Part shown: piece after piece, positions 10,436 to 21,592 of the stretch
Layout: each line of letters starts with the position of its first letter
How positions within the stretch are numbered: the stretch's first letter is position 1
Translations under genes and position numbers: made by a program
The notes under the pieces: generated by a model
What the model was told of the DNA's origin: nothing
Databases searched by the model: none
What the model saw: the letters and a program-made list of their open reading frames with translations, nothing else
NCBI GenBank assembly: GCA_964019425.1
Contig: OZ025808.1
Span: forward strand, 744,001 to 808,000
Length of the DNA: 64,000 nt
Reading direction: 5' to 3'
Origin: Flectonema sp. DT1601
Lineage: Eukaryota > Euglenozoa > Diplonemea > Diplonemida > Diplonemidae

Positions 10436-13213
10436 TTAAGGTGCCTGCACTTGTGAAGTTTGTTTTGGTTTCAGGACGGCTGCCTCGACTCGATTATCAC
10501 AAAGACCAAATGATTTTGGGAGCTGAGTGAACATTTTCATCCCACAATCATAGCGTAGACACTGTTAGGTATTGATGTTTTATTTTATTGTTTTTTTTAG
10601 AAGAGAGAGAAATCTACACAAAACCCCCATCTAAACACATACCTCAACAGTAGTTGTTACTAACGTTCTAGGACCAAGCCCGTAAACTCTTTGAAAACTC
10701 TGATCTTTAAGAATATAAAGTGATCGTAAGAGAGGCTGCTGCTGTGATTTTAATAACAAAAGAAATCGAGAATCACCAGCATCACTCTGCTCAAGAGCCT
10801 TAAGAGCATTTCTCTGACTTAGTAAGTTGATCTTACCAGGTAAACAAACATGTTTTATCGCGTTAACAATTTGCTTTTTATTTCCACGTTGTGACGGTAG
10901 TGGTACACGAGATTGCTTTGATAACCCTCTTTGTCTCTGATTAATTTTTTCAAGTATAGTTTTGCCTCTGTTTCTAGCAACCGCTGTCACCTCAACGGGA
11001 TTATTTATTAGTTCATCTTTTTTCATAATGTCGATGTGCTTTTCACAACTTGTGGTGACTGGTCTGGCTCCAGAAACTCTTTTTGATGATCTTCCTCTTT
11101 GAATATCAATTTCCGCTTCGTCATTCTTTTGACTGGTGTCATGATGTGTAATTGGTAGACGTCTTTTTGATAATCCTCTTTTCAAATCTCTGAGACAATC
11201 AGGTCCAGTTAATATCGGTATCGCTGCGAAACTACTACCGCTACCCAGTTGGTTAACGAGAGGAGAGAGTTGCTGTGGACGATTTTGAGGACTTTGTGTT
11301 AAGGTCTCTTCTTGAAGATCCGGCATCGGTACAACCAAAGGTGACAATGGCTGTAAACGCACCTGAGGACTACTTTTTTCTTCGTTACTATCAACGGAAC
11401 CAGGAATTGATTTCAGAGAAACCGGTTGCCACAATGGTGATAGTTGATAGTTCTTGTTATTAGTGTCCTGGCTTTCAACCTCGTCGGATATTTCTGTCCG
11501 AACTATGGAAGAAGTAGTTGTAGTTGATGAACTCTTTTTAAACGCTGCTAACGATTTAATTGAATCGCGTACTATCGGCATAGGAAAGTCTAACATTGAC
11601 AAGTCTTCAACAGCTATTGAAGTTTCAGATCTGTTCTGTGGGTGTTCAGAATCTGCAGAGCAATCACTGGATGAATCATCTACTGTGCGTACAGTCATTG
11701 ACCATTTTCCTTTAAATTCTTGTTCTGTTCCGATTGTTAATAAATTATGATGATGATCACATTCTGAATCATTAACTGATGACAAGAGGCTATTCTCATC
11801 ACTCCACGTCTCTATCTTATCTGCTAAGGCTTGCATTGATGTTCCAACCATGCTGACGGATTCAACCTTTGTCTTCGCGTGGACATCAAATTCAGTTTTA
11901 TTTGTGATTGCTTGTAACACATCCAAACAAGTTAAAACAGAAACATCATTTATTTGTGTAATTAGCATTCCAGGAACTAGTTCAGTAGGTTCGTCTACAG
12001 ATGTTATGATCGGTTTGTCATTAAGGTTTAAACTAATGTGAAATCCGAGTCTATCAGACGGTGATGATCTCTTAATCGAAACTAAAACTGTTTCATCGGT
12101 ACACTTCAGCGGTATACACGTATCAAAAGTCTCTCTTAAAAACAATGAAGCAACAGAAGCAGCTGTCGTATTTCTCTCATCATCATACCTTCGATTAATT
12201 GTTTCTTCTGGGATTGATAATTCCGATGAGAAAGTTGCATCTCTTGGTACTAAATCAGTAAACGGACATCCTCCAAGGATGCCTTCACATGATTTTTTTA
12301 AAACCACATAACTCATCTGAACTAACCAAAGTAATTGCAAACGTAGAACTCCAGTTCCAAATTTCACAATCTCAGTTGCGGTGAATAGCGGAGTTACTTT
12401 TGATCTTTTACAAGCACTGAGAACTAAATCCCAATTATTTATTTTATCTTGCTCTGAAAGGTTATCCGACAGGTGTAAATCTTGATACTTAAGAAACAGC
12501 GTGTCATACTTGAAGAATGTAACCGCAAGTAGCCTGCCATCAATAACAGCTTCATGAAGAGACGTGTTTGCGTTGATTGTTAACTTTGGTATCTGAGAAC
12601 CTTCACAGTGAAGAGATGCAACATTTTCGAGCCAACATAAAAGTGATGATTCAAGATTACTATTTGTGTTAGGTGTCGATTCAAAAGTGCTAAGATGGTC
12701 GTGGATGTCGGTAACTTCAACAAATGAACTGCAGTACTCAAATAGCAAGAATTCTAAAATATAATTATGAAGGTTTGGTGAGAACTCATCTCCGACAGTT
12801 GAAAGCTCCTTTGCTGCTGCTTCGATGCTGATGTCGAGAACCAGATTGTGAGAGTTGCAAAACCATTCTAATAACGCAAGTTGTTTATCAAAGGCTTTTG
12901 TTTTACTATCAGGAAGTAACATTTCAGCTAGATGAGATGGAATGTCAGAAAACACAACCCAACAGGCGTATGTATACCACCTTCCCTCAGCGAGTAGTTT
13001 TGTTATTGAAGTATTGTTTATAAATAAAGATTTGTCGTCACCTCTGTGAGTGTCGAGTGACTTACAGACTTGACACATCCAATCGATGAAGTCATCATCA
13101 GATTTTCCATCAGGTATCATTTCTCTAAGAACTACGTCGTATAACCAAGTTACGTTTGATCTCAGACTCATCAAAAGATCTCCTTCGGCTTGAGTAAGCC
13201 ATCCTTCTTTCAT
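10436..13213 (-). CDS. CAMSAP: CAMSAP/patronin homologue (CAMSAP-type CH, PDZ-like, CKK domains)
   Basis: Two exons (10643-13213 and 10436-10561) with an 81-nt GTATGT...AACAG intron give 898 aa. Residues about 185-320 resemble the CAMSAP-type CH domain (SSLLCWLENV, HEAVIDGRLLAVTFF, LSEQDKINNWDLVLSACK). About 380-450 resembles a PDZ fold (RLGFHISLNLNDKPIITSVD, PGMLITQINDVSV). The C-terminal 110 residues are a clear CKK domain: NKKQIVNAIKHVCLPGKIN, ALKALEQSDAGDSRFLLLL, RVYGLGPRTLVTTTVE, then CLRYDCGMKMFTQLPKS from exon 2. CKK binds microtubule minus ends. Stopping at the exon 1 stop codon would truncate this domain. The start at 13213 follows an acceptor-like CTCAAACAG by 13 nt; an in-frame ATG upstream at 13252 is an alternative. 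Confidence 0.93.
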
Positions 13214-13573
13214 ATTGGTATGCGTACTGTTTGAGGGAATGTAAGAATACATAAGTAATCTACACAGGTGCAATTGATTATTTTATCTACATAATTTGTA
13301 TTAGTGCTGTTGAAGATTATTTTATATTTTTACAAAAAAAATGAAGGAAAAAAAAAATAGTATTCGAGTGTCTCTCTCTAAACTGCCTGATAACAGTAGA
13401 AATGTATTATTTCGGATTATTTTTTTTTTTTTTTTTTTTTTTAAATTTTAAATGTTGTCGGAATAGAATTAAGGAAGTTTTTTTTTATTTGTGAAAGTAA
13501 GATAACGATACAATCAACCGATGTACACAAAGTCTGTTGGGGGATGTCCTCTTCTTATCGGAATTTTATAGAA
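13214..13573. other. intergenic
   Basis: This 360-bp spacer holds the presumed 3' UTR of the phosphatase gene and a T-run at 13421-13442. Nothing else is supported. Confidence 0.6.
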
Positions 13574-14764
13574 TTAGTTGTGGTGTTGTTTTCCCCAAAT
13601 TAGAAATTTAAATCGTTTAAAGAACAACATAATTCCAACACCAGCAATTATTAACAAGAAATAATGGACAGTTATAGACTGATGAGTAGTATGAATTGAC
13701 CTCTCACTAAGTGTTGAAGGCAGGATCGTATTGGTAGTTTGTTGATGTTGTTGTTTTACGACTTGGTCTTGTGTTTCGATAATCGTATTGGTTGGTCCTC
13801 TGGATTTGACTTTAAAATTTGTTAAAATATCACCCTCAGGACTGACAGCATATACAAACATTGTATCATCGATGACGAAGTGTAAAAACAATCCATCACC
13901 GAAATGGTGCCATATGTTTGATTCGGATATCTTGAAACCTTTGTTTTTTACATTGTGTTTCATGTAACCAGCACCACCACCAGCATTTAAATAATAAATA
14001 TCATCGTGTAATGAGTATTGAAGATAATGATTATCAGCATTGATATACATCGAAACTCCATGTTTCTTGAACAGTGGATCCAATAGTCGTCGTAGCCAAA
14101 GATGGTTTACATGAGGTCCATTTGCGTACATAGGGTAATGCCCAACTACAATTTTCCATTTTGAATTCGACTTGCTTACTTTTTCAGTAAACCATTCAAG
14201 TTGTTTGTACTGATCCCAGCATCTATCTGACCATAGTTTTGTTCCTTTTATGTTTACTTCACAACGTTCAAGTAGAACAGTGTCCAATATAAACCAATGA
14301 ACGGACCCCATGACTATGTCATAATAAGGAAAAGGTAAATTCCATCTGAGGTGTTTTGAGTTTTTAAGTTTGTTTGATTTGGTAAAAGTTTTATTAACTT
14401 GAGCCCAAATACTTCCTCGGTAGTCGTGGTTTCCAAGGGCTGATAGGAATGGGATTTCTGGATACAAATCAGCCCAACCTGATTCCCAGCGATCATCATC
14501 AACAGATTGAATTCCTTTTCTATAAAAATTATCCCCCGCGGCAATCGAGTATCCGACGTCGTATTTTGAAGTTAATCTTTTCATTAGTTCCGCAACTTCC
14601 TTTTGACCAGTCTTGTGATTCTTCTCACCTCCCCAACATCCCATGCTTATAAAATTATTTTCATGTTTACTATTTTTCAATACATATTCCTCAACTTCTT
14701 CTCCTACGACATTCGAAAATAAGACTACCAGCAAGCAACAAACGAAGACTATTGCTCTGTACAT
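13574..14764 (-). CDS. membrane-anchored purple acid phosphatase-like protein with altered metal ligands
   Basis: This 396-aa protein has a signal peptide (residues 1-21), a metallophosphoesterase domain like tartrate-resistant acid phosphatase (about 35-310), a linker and a C-terminal membrane segment (about 367-385) with a basic end. The topology places the domain outside the cell or in a vesicle lumen. Conserved motifs are AAGDNFY, LGNHDY and VVGHYP. Two ligand motifs differ from the family: GDWGG is GCWGG (Asp to Cys), and the final GHDH is ADNH (first His to Asp). So five of seven metal-binding positions remain. Activity may be changed or lost; a binding role is possible. An acceptor-like CCTTAACAG lies 14 nt before the ATG. 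Confidence 0.87.
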   Translation of the reverse strand: MYRAIVFVCCLLVVLFSNVVGEEVEEYVLKNSKHENNFISMGCWGGEKNHKTGQKEVAELMKRLTSKYDVGYSIAAGDNFYRKGIQSVDDDRWESGWADLYPEIPFLSALGNHDYRGSIWAQVNKTFTKSNKLKNSKHLRWNLPFPYYDIVMGSVHWFILDTVLLERCEVNIKGTKLWSDRCWDQYKQLEWFTEKVSKSNSKWKIVVGHYPMYANGPHVNHLWLRRLLDPLFKKHGVSMYINADNHYLQYSLHDDIYYLNAGGGAGYMKHNVKNKGFKISESNIWHHFGDGLFLHFVIDDTMFVYAVSPEGDILTNFKVKSRGPTNTIIETQDQVVKQQHQQTTNTILPSTLSERSIHTTHQSITVHYFLLIIAGVGIMLFFKRFKFLIWGKQHHN

Positions 14765-14956
14765 GTTGCATGCTTCAGCTGTTAAGGAATGGTATGCTTA
14801 ATAGAGCAAGCAGCATTGTCTGTTCGCTCAACTGTTCTACTCATAACTATTTGCTGAAGAAAGTGTTTGGTGTTGATTAATAATAAAAGTGAGTAGATTC
14901 GATACCGCAACGATTACTTTTTCTTTTTTTTTTTTAGTGTGTAAATAGAAATAATT

Positions 14957-14992
<36 letters not shown>

Positions 14993-15671
14993 AACACAAA
15001 AGGGAAAAATAAAGGGATTCACACTGGAGAACCAGCGACGGGATATCGGAACAGCACAGACAGCGTGCAGCAAAAGGTCCACCTCACTCTGAGAATGTGA
15101 AGTTCACATAGCATTCATTGGGTGAAGTGCATCCCAATTTCTGCTGTAGACAGACGGTACAAAAACTAAAAAATAAAAACGACTGTTAAATGTGGTCATC
15201 TGCCTCACAAACTTCTACAAACTGCAGAGAGCGGAGACAGAGTTTTCTCTGTTAAAAAAAAGAAAAAGAAAACGAAGAAAGAAAAAAAGACAACTTAACT
15301 CATTGAAAAATGAACCAAATAATGATCCCTCTGTAGGAGAGATAAAATATTTTCTCTCTCTTTTTTTTTTTTTTTTTTTTCTTTCTCTTTTTTTGTTTAA
15401 ACAGCCAGACTGTTATTGTGGCTGCCAGCTACTTACTTTATTTTCCAGCTTATTCAAAAAAAAAAAAAAAAAAGAAAAAAGAACAATACCAATACCAATG
15501 TGTAAAATACAAAACAAATATCAACCAACATAATTTAAGTAACTTTTCAACTGTCGGGTAACAAACATGGCAACAGTGCGGGTGGTTCGTTATCAATACT
15601 ATTCTTACTTTGATTATCTGTTGAGAGGGATTTACGATTCTGTTTTTTTTTTTTTTTTGTTAATCTAATAC
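14765..15671. other. intergenic, A/T homopolymers
   Basis: This 907-bp spacer includes A32 at 14958-14989 and T-runs near 14928-14936 and 15361-15380. Short open frames are Lys/Phe low-complexity. No gene is seen. Confidence 0.6.
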
Positions 15672-18600
15672 CTAAATAGATAATGTATAAACAATTAAGG
15701 AAGAACAACAAACCGATGACCCTTCAATCGCCGAAGCTTTGTTGTTTTTTCTAACAGAGACACCCCTCCATACTTTTTGTATTTGTAAGGCAGCAAGTTC
15801 TGTTTTTGCTAACCCACAGTGAGTGCAATTGATATTCTGAATGAAACCTTTTGGATGGAGAGCTTTCCATTTCTTATCATAAGTTTCTAGTATGGAATCC
15901 CAGTAAGTCGGATCTGCTGCGAATATGTCAGTCTCACCACGAGCTGGAATCAAAATATTGACATCGGCTAACACACATATTAGCTCTTGGTATGTAACTT
16001 TTCCTCCATAATTATTACATCGATTTCCTACTTCTGTAAGAAGACGTTTTCGATCTGCTATCAGAGAATCACTGTCACTATCAATCCCTAAAGGAAGACC
16101 TGATAATAATAATAATTGAGGAACTTCACATATTCCAAGAAGTCTGGTGTCGCAAGGATCTCGTTTTTCCCATTCGTTATAAAAAGATGCCACATGATCA
16201 GTTGTGAGTAAGGCGTTGTTCTCCATCTCTACTGTTTCGTACCCGGAGAGGATCACTGCGATGAAAACATTAAGCATGACGTACATGCCCAATAACATGA
16301 ATGATAAAAAATAAAATTTTGCTAAAATTGGATTTCCACAATTGCCAAGCTGCTCATCACAATTCGGCTCTTCAACATGACAATCATTCATAATGCACTG
16401 CCATGCTTCTCCAGTAGTCATCCTGAACAGCAGTAAAATCGCATTTCCAAAATGATCAAAATTTGCTCTGTCACTTATACAGTTCCCTCTTGACACTAAT
16501 CCGAATAAATCTACTCCAAGAACCGCATATAAAAAAAACAACAGCGACAGCAATCCAGCAACATTAACTAAATTCGTCAAAGAGAGTAAACTGTGTTGTT
16601 TGTTGTTTGTTAATTAACTATTTCTCTGAATAATAATAAAAAGGAACACAAAACAACATACAACGTCTTGAGTAGAGAACGAACACCAGACGCAGTTCTG
16701 ATCACCCTCGTAAGTCGGAGGGTTCTAAGAACCTGTAAATACTGTTTTGGTTTGTTTTGTTTTGTTTTGATTTTTATTAGTTTTGAATGATTTAAATTAT
16801 TAAAAACAAAAACAAACCTGAACTGGAAGACTAACGAGAGAAATTACAACTATTGAAAAATCAAATTTATTCCACGGGTCTTGAAAATATCCAACAATAC
16901 CAAAAGCAATCATCTGTTTTTTGATTAATATTTATTATTATAAAAAAGAGAGAACAAGCATCACCGACTTAAGATGAGAAATAACAACCATACCTTAACC
17001 AATGCCTCAGACATGAATATTCCAATAAAGACATAATTACTTATAACCAAGAAGATAGTTATGCTACTGGGTTGATTGTAATGTTCAGTACACATAAACA
17101 CGACGTTGAGAGCTATACAAACAGCGATGAAGATATCAAAAAATGGATGCAAAACAAAAAAGAAAATCTTTACTCTCCAAGAAGGCATGTCGTTTTTTTG
17201 ATTCATTTTTGGAGTTCCTTGAAGCATTGATTCTTGGGCAGATATCCACATCCGCTGAGCTTCTGATAATCCAACGAAAAATTGCTCGTCGTAGATTTCC
17301 TTACAAATACTGTATTGTTCTATTAACGCTCCTATAAATAAGTTTATAATAAAAAAACTAACAATCACAATAACCAAAACAAAGTATATTGCCATGTACG
17401 GTTGACTATCTTTGCGCGGAGCAATATGAGGACCGACAGCATCTTGCCCTAAATGCATGAGGGATACCCAACCTTCTAAAGTTGCTATCTCAAACAAACA
17501 CAACAACGCAGCTCCCAAATGATCAAAGTTATCTTTGCTATTCTGCCATTTATATATGCTAATACCATTGCTGTCTCGATAACTTAAACATGCATGTTCT
17601 GTTGTGGGAGCATTGGCTACCGCTGCCGTGTCAGTCCATAAAGGGTAGGTAACATCACCCCAGACTTTATCTGTGCAAGCATAGAATGATCCAGCGAAGA
17701 ATTGGACTCCGAGTATCCCCAATATAACAAATATGAGTGTGGTTATAAAAAAGATGTTAGCTAAAGCAGGTATGCTCTTCATAAGTGAAACTACTACAAT
17801 TTTTAAACCTGGAGATCTGTTGATAAATCGAAGAGGTCTGAGAGTCCGCATTACTTTGAAAATTTCAAATTTCCCGACATCCGATGAAGCGAATATAATA
17901 GCAGCCAATGACAAGATCACTATTAAGAAATCAAGTCGATTCCACCCATCTCTCCGAAGATAAGACGACTCATGTAACACGAATCCATGAGCAATAATCT
18001 TTAACAACGCTTCTATACTAAAACATATTGTTAATACGAGGTTTACGGTGTTTAATATTTGAGGAAGGAGCTCATCAGGTGCTTTTCTTGGATTGTTCAT
18101 AGCGAGAGAAGTCGTCGATAATAATATCAAAACGATAACGACCAGTTCGAATAATCTATGAGTAACTAATCCAAACATTAATCTCCTAAGCGGATGTGTT
18201 ATTGGAAACAGAAACAGAGCTTTACTGGTATCGTCTTGATTCTGATGCGATGATGGCATCTGTGATAAGAACTGAGCGATATGACTTTGATTAATTGTTG
18301 ATCTATTGTCAGCGGGTATCAGTTGAATTATCAAATCCCTACGAAGCTCTGTTAAGTGTTTTCTTGTAAATCTAGTTGAGAATTCCTCTCCTGACCATCC
18401 ATGGTTAGTCATCAATTCGTAGAGTTCTGATGATGATGAAATGATATCACGAACCATAGAACTACATAATTCCATCTCTCTGTCACTGAGACAGAGTGTC
18501 TTTTTTTCACATTTCGTCTCATTTAAAAATTCTTTCACAGCATCAGACAACATTATTTGAGACGAAACGATTTCAAGTAAAAGATCAATCAGAGAAATTG

Positions 18601-20953
18601 AATCATAATTTATTGTGAATCCTTCGCCTTCAATCCAACCACATTCATTAAAACAACTAATAACCTCCGGCATCGAATTCAACAACAAATTCGCAGCATC
18701 GTTTATTTCATCTAAATTAATACCATGTTCTATCTCTTGTAATAGGCTTATTATAAGGGTGTGATTCGGATCGCGTGAATGAATTATTTTATCATCTTTG
18801 ATTGATATTTCTTCGACTTCAGTTGTTGCAGATTGACAACAACAAAGCATAAATTTTGATTTAATTGATGTTGGAGTGTAATCATTGCTGCTGAGTGTGT
18901 CTGTGTCTCGCTGATCAAGTTCCTGACTACTTCCGAAATTATTAATCAGAACGGCAATGAATAGATTTAGAACAATGTAATTTCCACAAACGAATAGAGT
19001 TATGAAAAATAATGAATTTAAATCGTTTCCTCCGCCAGATCCAGATCTCATTCCGTTATACATCACCGTGTTCCAATCCTCACCAGTGATGACTTGAAAT
19101 ACAGTTAGGGTTGCTATCCCTAAGTGATCAAAATTAGATCGTGGTAGATTCACACAGGAATCAGATGATGATAATATGTATTCACGTGGGTCTTCGAGGT
19201 CGCAAAACTTACCTCCGAAAAGTTGCATTCCAAGTAGACCGTAGATAAATATAACCAAAACGAGTAGTAATGTCAATACAGATACTCCTTGTAGTGATCT
19301 GAGTATGGTTTTTGTTGTTAGCCAGAGTCCTTTGAACTGCTTGAAAATCCTAGCCAACCGCAAAGCTCTCAGAACAGATATTCCTGTCTTCTTACCAGAC
19401 AATAGGTTCTGGATGATATCCGCGAGGGATAACACGACGATCACCGCATCAAAGATGTTGAATTTCCTTCTGCTGAATTCACGTAATGTATAGCAGTAGA
19501 GTTTTAATATCAATTCCAGAGTTAGAATACAAGTGAAGACGTAGTTTAATATTTCTAAAACCTGAGTCATAGAATCAGGTTGATTGTGATGTTCTATTGC
19601 CATTGACAGCGTGTTTAGTACAATCGTCGCAGCAATAAACCTTTTAAAGTATTCTTTTTGAATGAATCTCTTTACATTAAGTTTAACCTTATCAGTGCAA
19701 GTTATTATATTTCCCTCCGGCAGTTCACTTATAGATCCCTCAAGCATGAGTGTGGGTGCGATGGCTTCACCGTCTGAGATTGATTTTTCTGATTCCTTTG
19801 TCTCAAAAAAAACAATACTAATCATTACCAATGCTAAGTTTGCTATGAAAACAGAACCAACTAAAATAACAACTATGAAATATAATGCAGCCCACTCTGT
19901 TGTTCCATCTTGAAGGTAGTACATTGTGTCAGACCATCCTTCCATGGTAACTGCAGTGAAGATAGTTAGAATTGATATGCCGATGTTATCGAATGAGAGT
20001 TTGCCGTAATACGGATTACCGACTTCAAGACAAGAGTATCCCCAAGGGCATTGAAATCCGTGCATTCCTGGATTTAGTAATGGTGCGCAGACTCTTTCTA
20101 AATCAGATCCCATGTCTCTCGCATTATCATTTATCTGAACACATCTATTTCTTAGAGATCCATTCCAGAGTTTTACTGCTGCGATTCCTCCTAACAAAAC
20201 AAAGAAGAAATACAACAATAAAACATCGACTAACTTAGGAAACGATCTCAACAACGAGCTTACTATAAGTCTGACTTCCTGCATGTGATTAACGGCTCGA
20301 AGTGGTCGGATGAGTCTGAAGCCGCGGACACCTGACACACCAGTTTGGTTTTCACCGAACAAGTACAACACTACTGTGACACCTCCAGTGATAACAATAA
20401 TCCCATCCAAGACATTCCAAGGATCACGAATGTATGAGAATGAGTAGCTGTAGATTCCGAGTCCTATTATTTTAGTTATCATCTCAGCAGCAAAACAAAA
20501 AGTAAAAAAGAACTCTGAATACGTCACTACCATATTTCGAGTACTAGTGCTAGGCTCTGTCGGTGATTCAGCAGCTAAGAAAGCACAGTTTAGTACGATG
20601 AGAACTAATATGATTCCGTCAAAATACGGATTCTTGAGAATGACTTGACGAACTTGTTGTCTCCATTTTGGTAACTCGTTAGCTTCGTTAAGCTCACTGA
20701 GAACTTGAATTGTGTGTGTCAGAGATGCTATTGATTGCCTACTTTCATAGTTTGAAGAGAGATTCTTACCCAAATCTTCTTTACTTCGACATTCAAGATG
20801 GTTTTCTTCACAATTTTCAAACCGAACTTGTTGATCATCCAGCCTCTGGTTCGATTCCTCAGAATCTCGAATGTCATTAGACGAGTTAATTTGAGTCAAC
20901 TCCTTAGAATTGGTAGCATCAGTTATTTGACTGCTGCCAGCTAGTGTGGCCAT
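15672..20953 (-). CDS. four-domain voltage-gated calcium channel alpha-1-like subunit (EEEE pore)
   Basis: Four exons (16994-20953, 16818-16913, 16662-16732, 15672-16590) join in frame to 1681 aa. Each of four repeats has six TM segments, a charged S4 (for example RGFRLIRPLRAV, LRALRLARIFKQF, VMRTLRPLRFINR and VLRTLRLTRVIR, the last encoded by the 71-nt exon) and a pore loop. The filter residues are Glu in all four repeats: TMEGW, TGEDW, TLEGW and TGEAW. That EEEE ring predicts calcium selectivity. The II-III linker is long (about 250 aa) and has a CCC motif (MLCCCQ) suited to palmitoylation. The C-tail has an IQ motif (LQIQKVWRGVSVRK) for calmodulin. Introns are 71-85 nt. Protist relatives work in flagellar or plasma membranes. 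Two upstream ATGs, one followed at once by a stop, lie within 20 nt of the start. Confidence 0.95.
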
Positions 20954-21557
20954 CTACATTGTTGTGTTGCATGCCGATTCTTTAGTATTCAATTTTAGTT
21001 AATTAACATTTTATAATTCAACACAAAACAAACAAACACGAGACGGTAGAAAACAACAGCTGATCAGTTCCCAACAGAAATCGGGAGAGACGATGAAAAA
21101 AAAAAGTACCTCAAAAAAAAGTAATTAGAACAAGCAGCAAAATACAAAAATAAACCAGGCCACTATAAACCCAGGGTGTAGTGAAAAAAAAACCATTCAG
21201 ATTAGCCTTATATTTTCGTTGAAACGCAGACAGACACAAGTCCCGACTATAAGAAATATCGGCTTTGAATCTGAATAGTTTCTTTTCCGACTATGTCGGT
21301 ACGAAAATAAAAATAAAACATAACTCATACTACTGATGATTGCTCAATGGAAATTGAGTAACGCTTGTTTGACAGATTTCTTTTTAAATTCGCAGCTCCG
21401 ATGGCAAATACAAAAAATTGAATGAAAAAAAAAAAAAATATATAATCAACTAATTGTCAGCCAGGCCTACTATTAAAACCCCCGATGAAAAATCAGAGTA
21501 CGGTAAAAATAATAACATAAACAACAGGTACAGTAACATAATACATGCGAGAAAACG

Positions 21558-21586
<29 letters not shown>
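20954..21586. other. intergenic with structured repeat copy B
   Basis: This 633-bp spacer holds a T27 run ending at 21588, the structured element at 21191-21300 and otherwise AT-rich sequence without an open frame of note. Confidence 0.6.
21191..21300 (-). repeat. structured repeat element, copy B (full)
   Basis: The arms AACCATTCAGAT (21191-21202) and ATCTGAATAGTT (21269-21280) extend by TAGCC/GGCT. The small hairpin CCGAC-TAT-GTCGG is at 21287-21299. The single arm difference from copy A gives a G-U pair on the minus strand but a C/A mismatch on the plus strand, which points to minus-strand RNA. A run of nine U follows on that strand. It sits about 290 bp after the stop of the 2008-aa gene. 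Confidence 0.7.
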
Positions 21587-21592
<6 letters not shown>

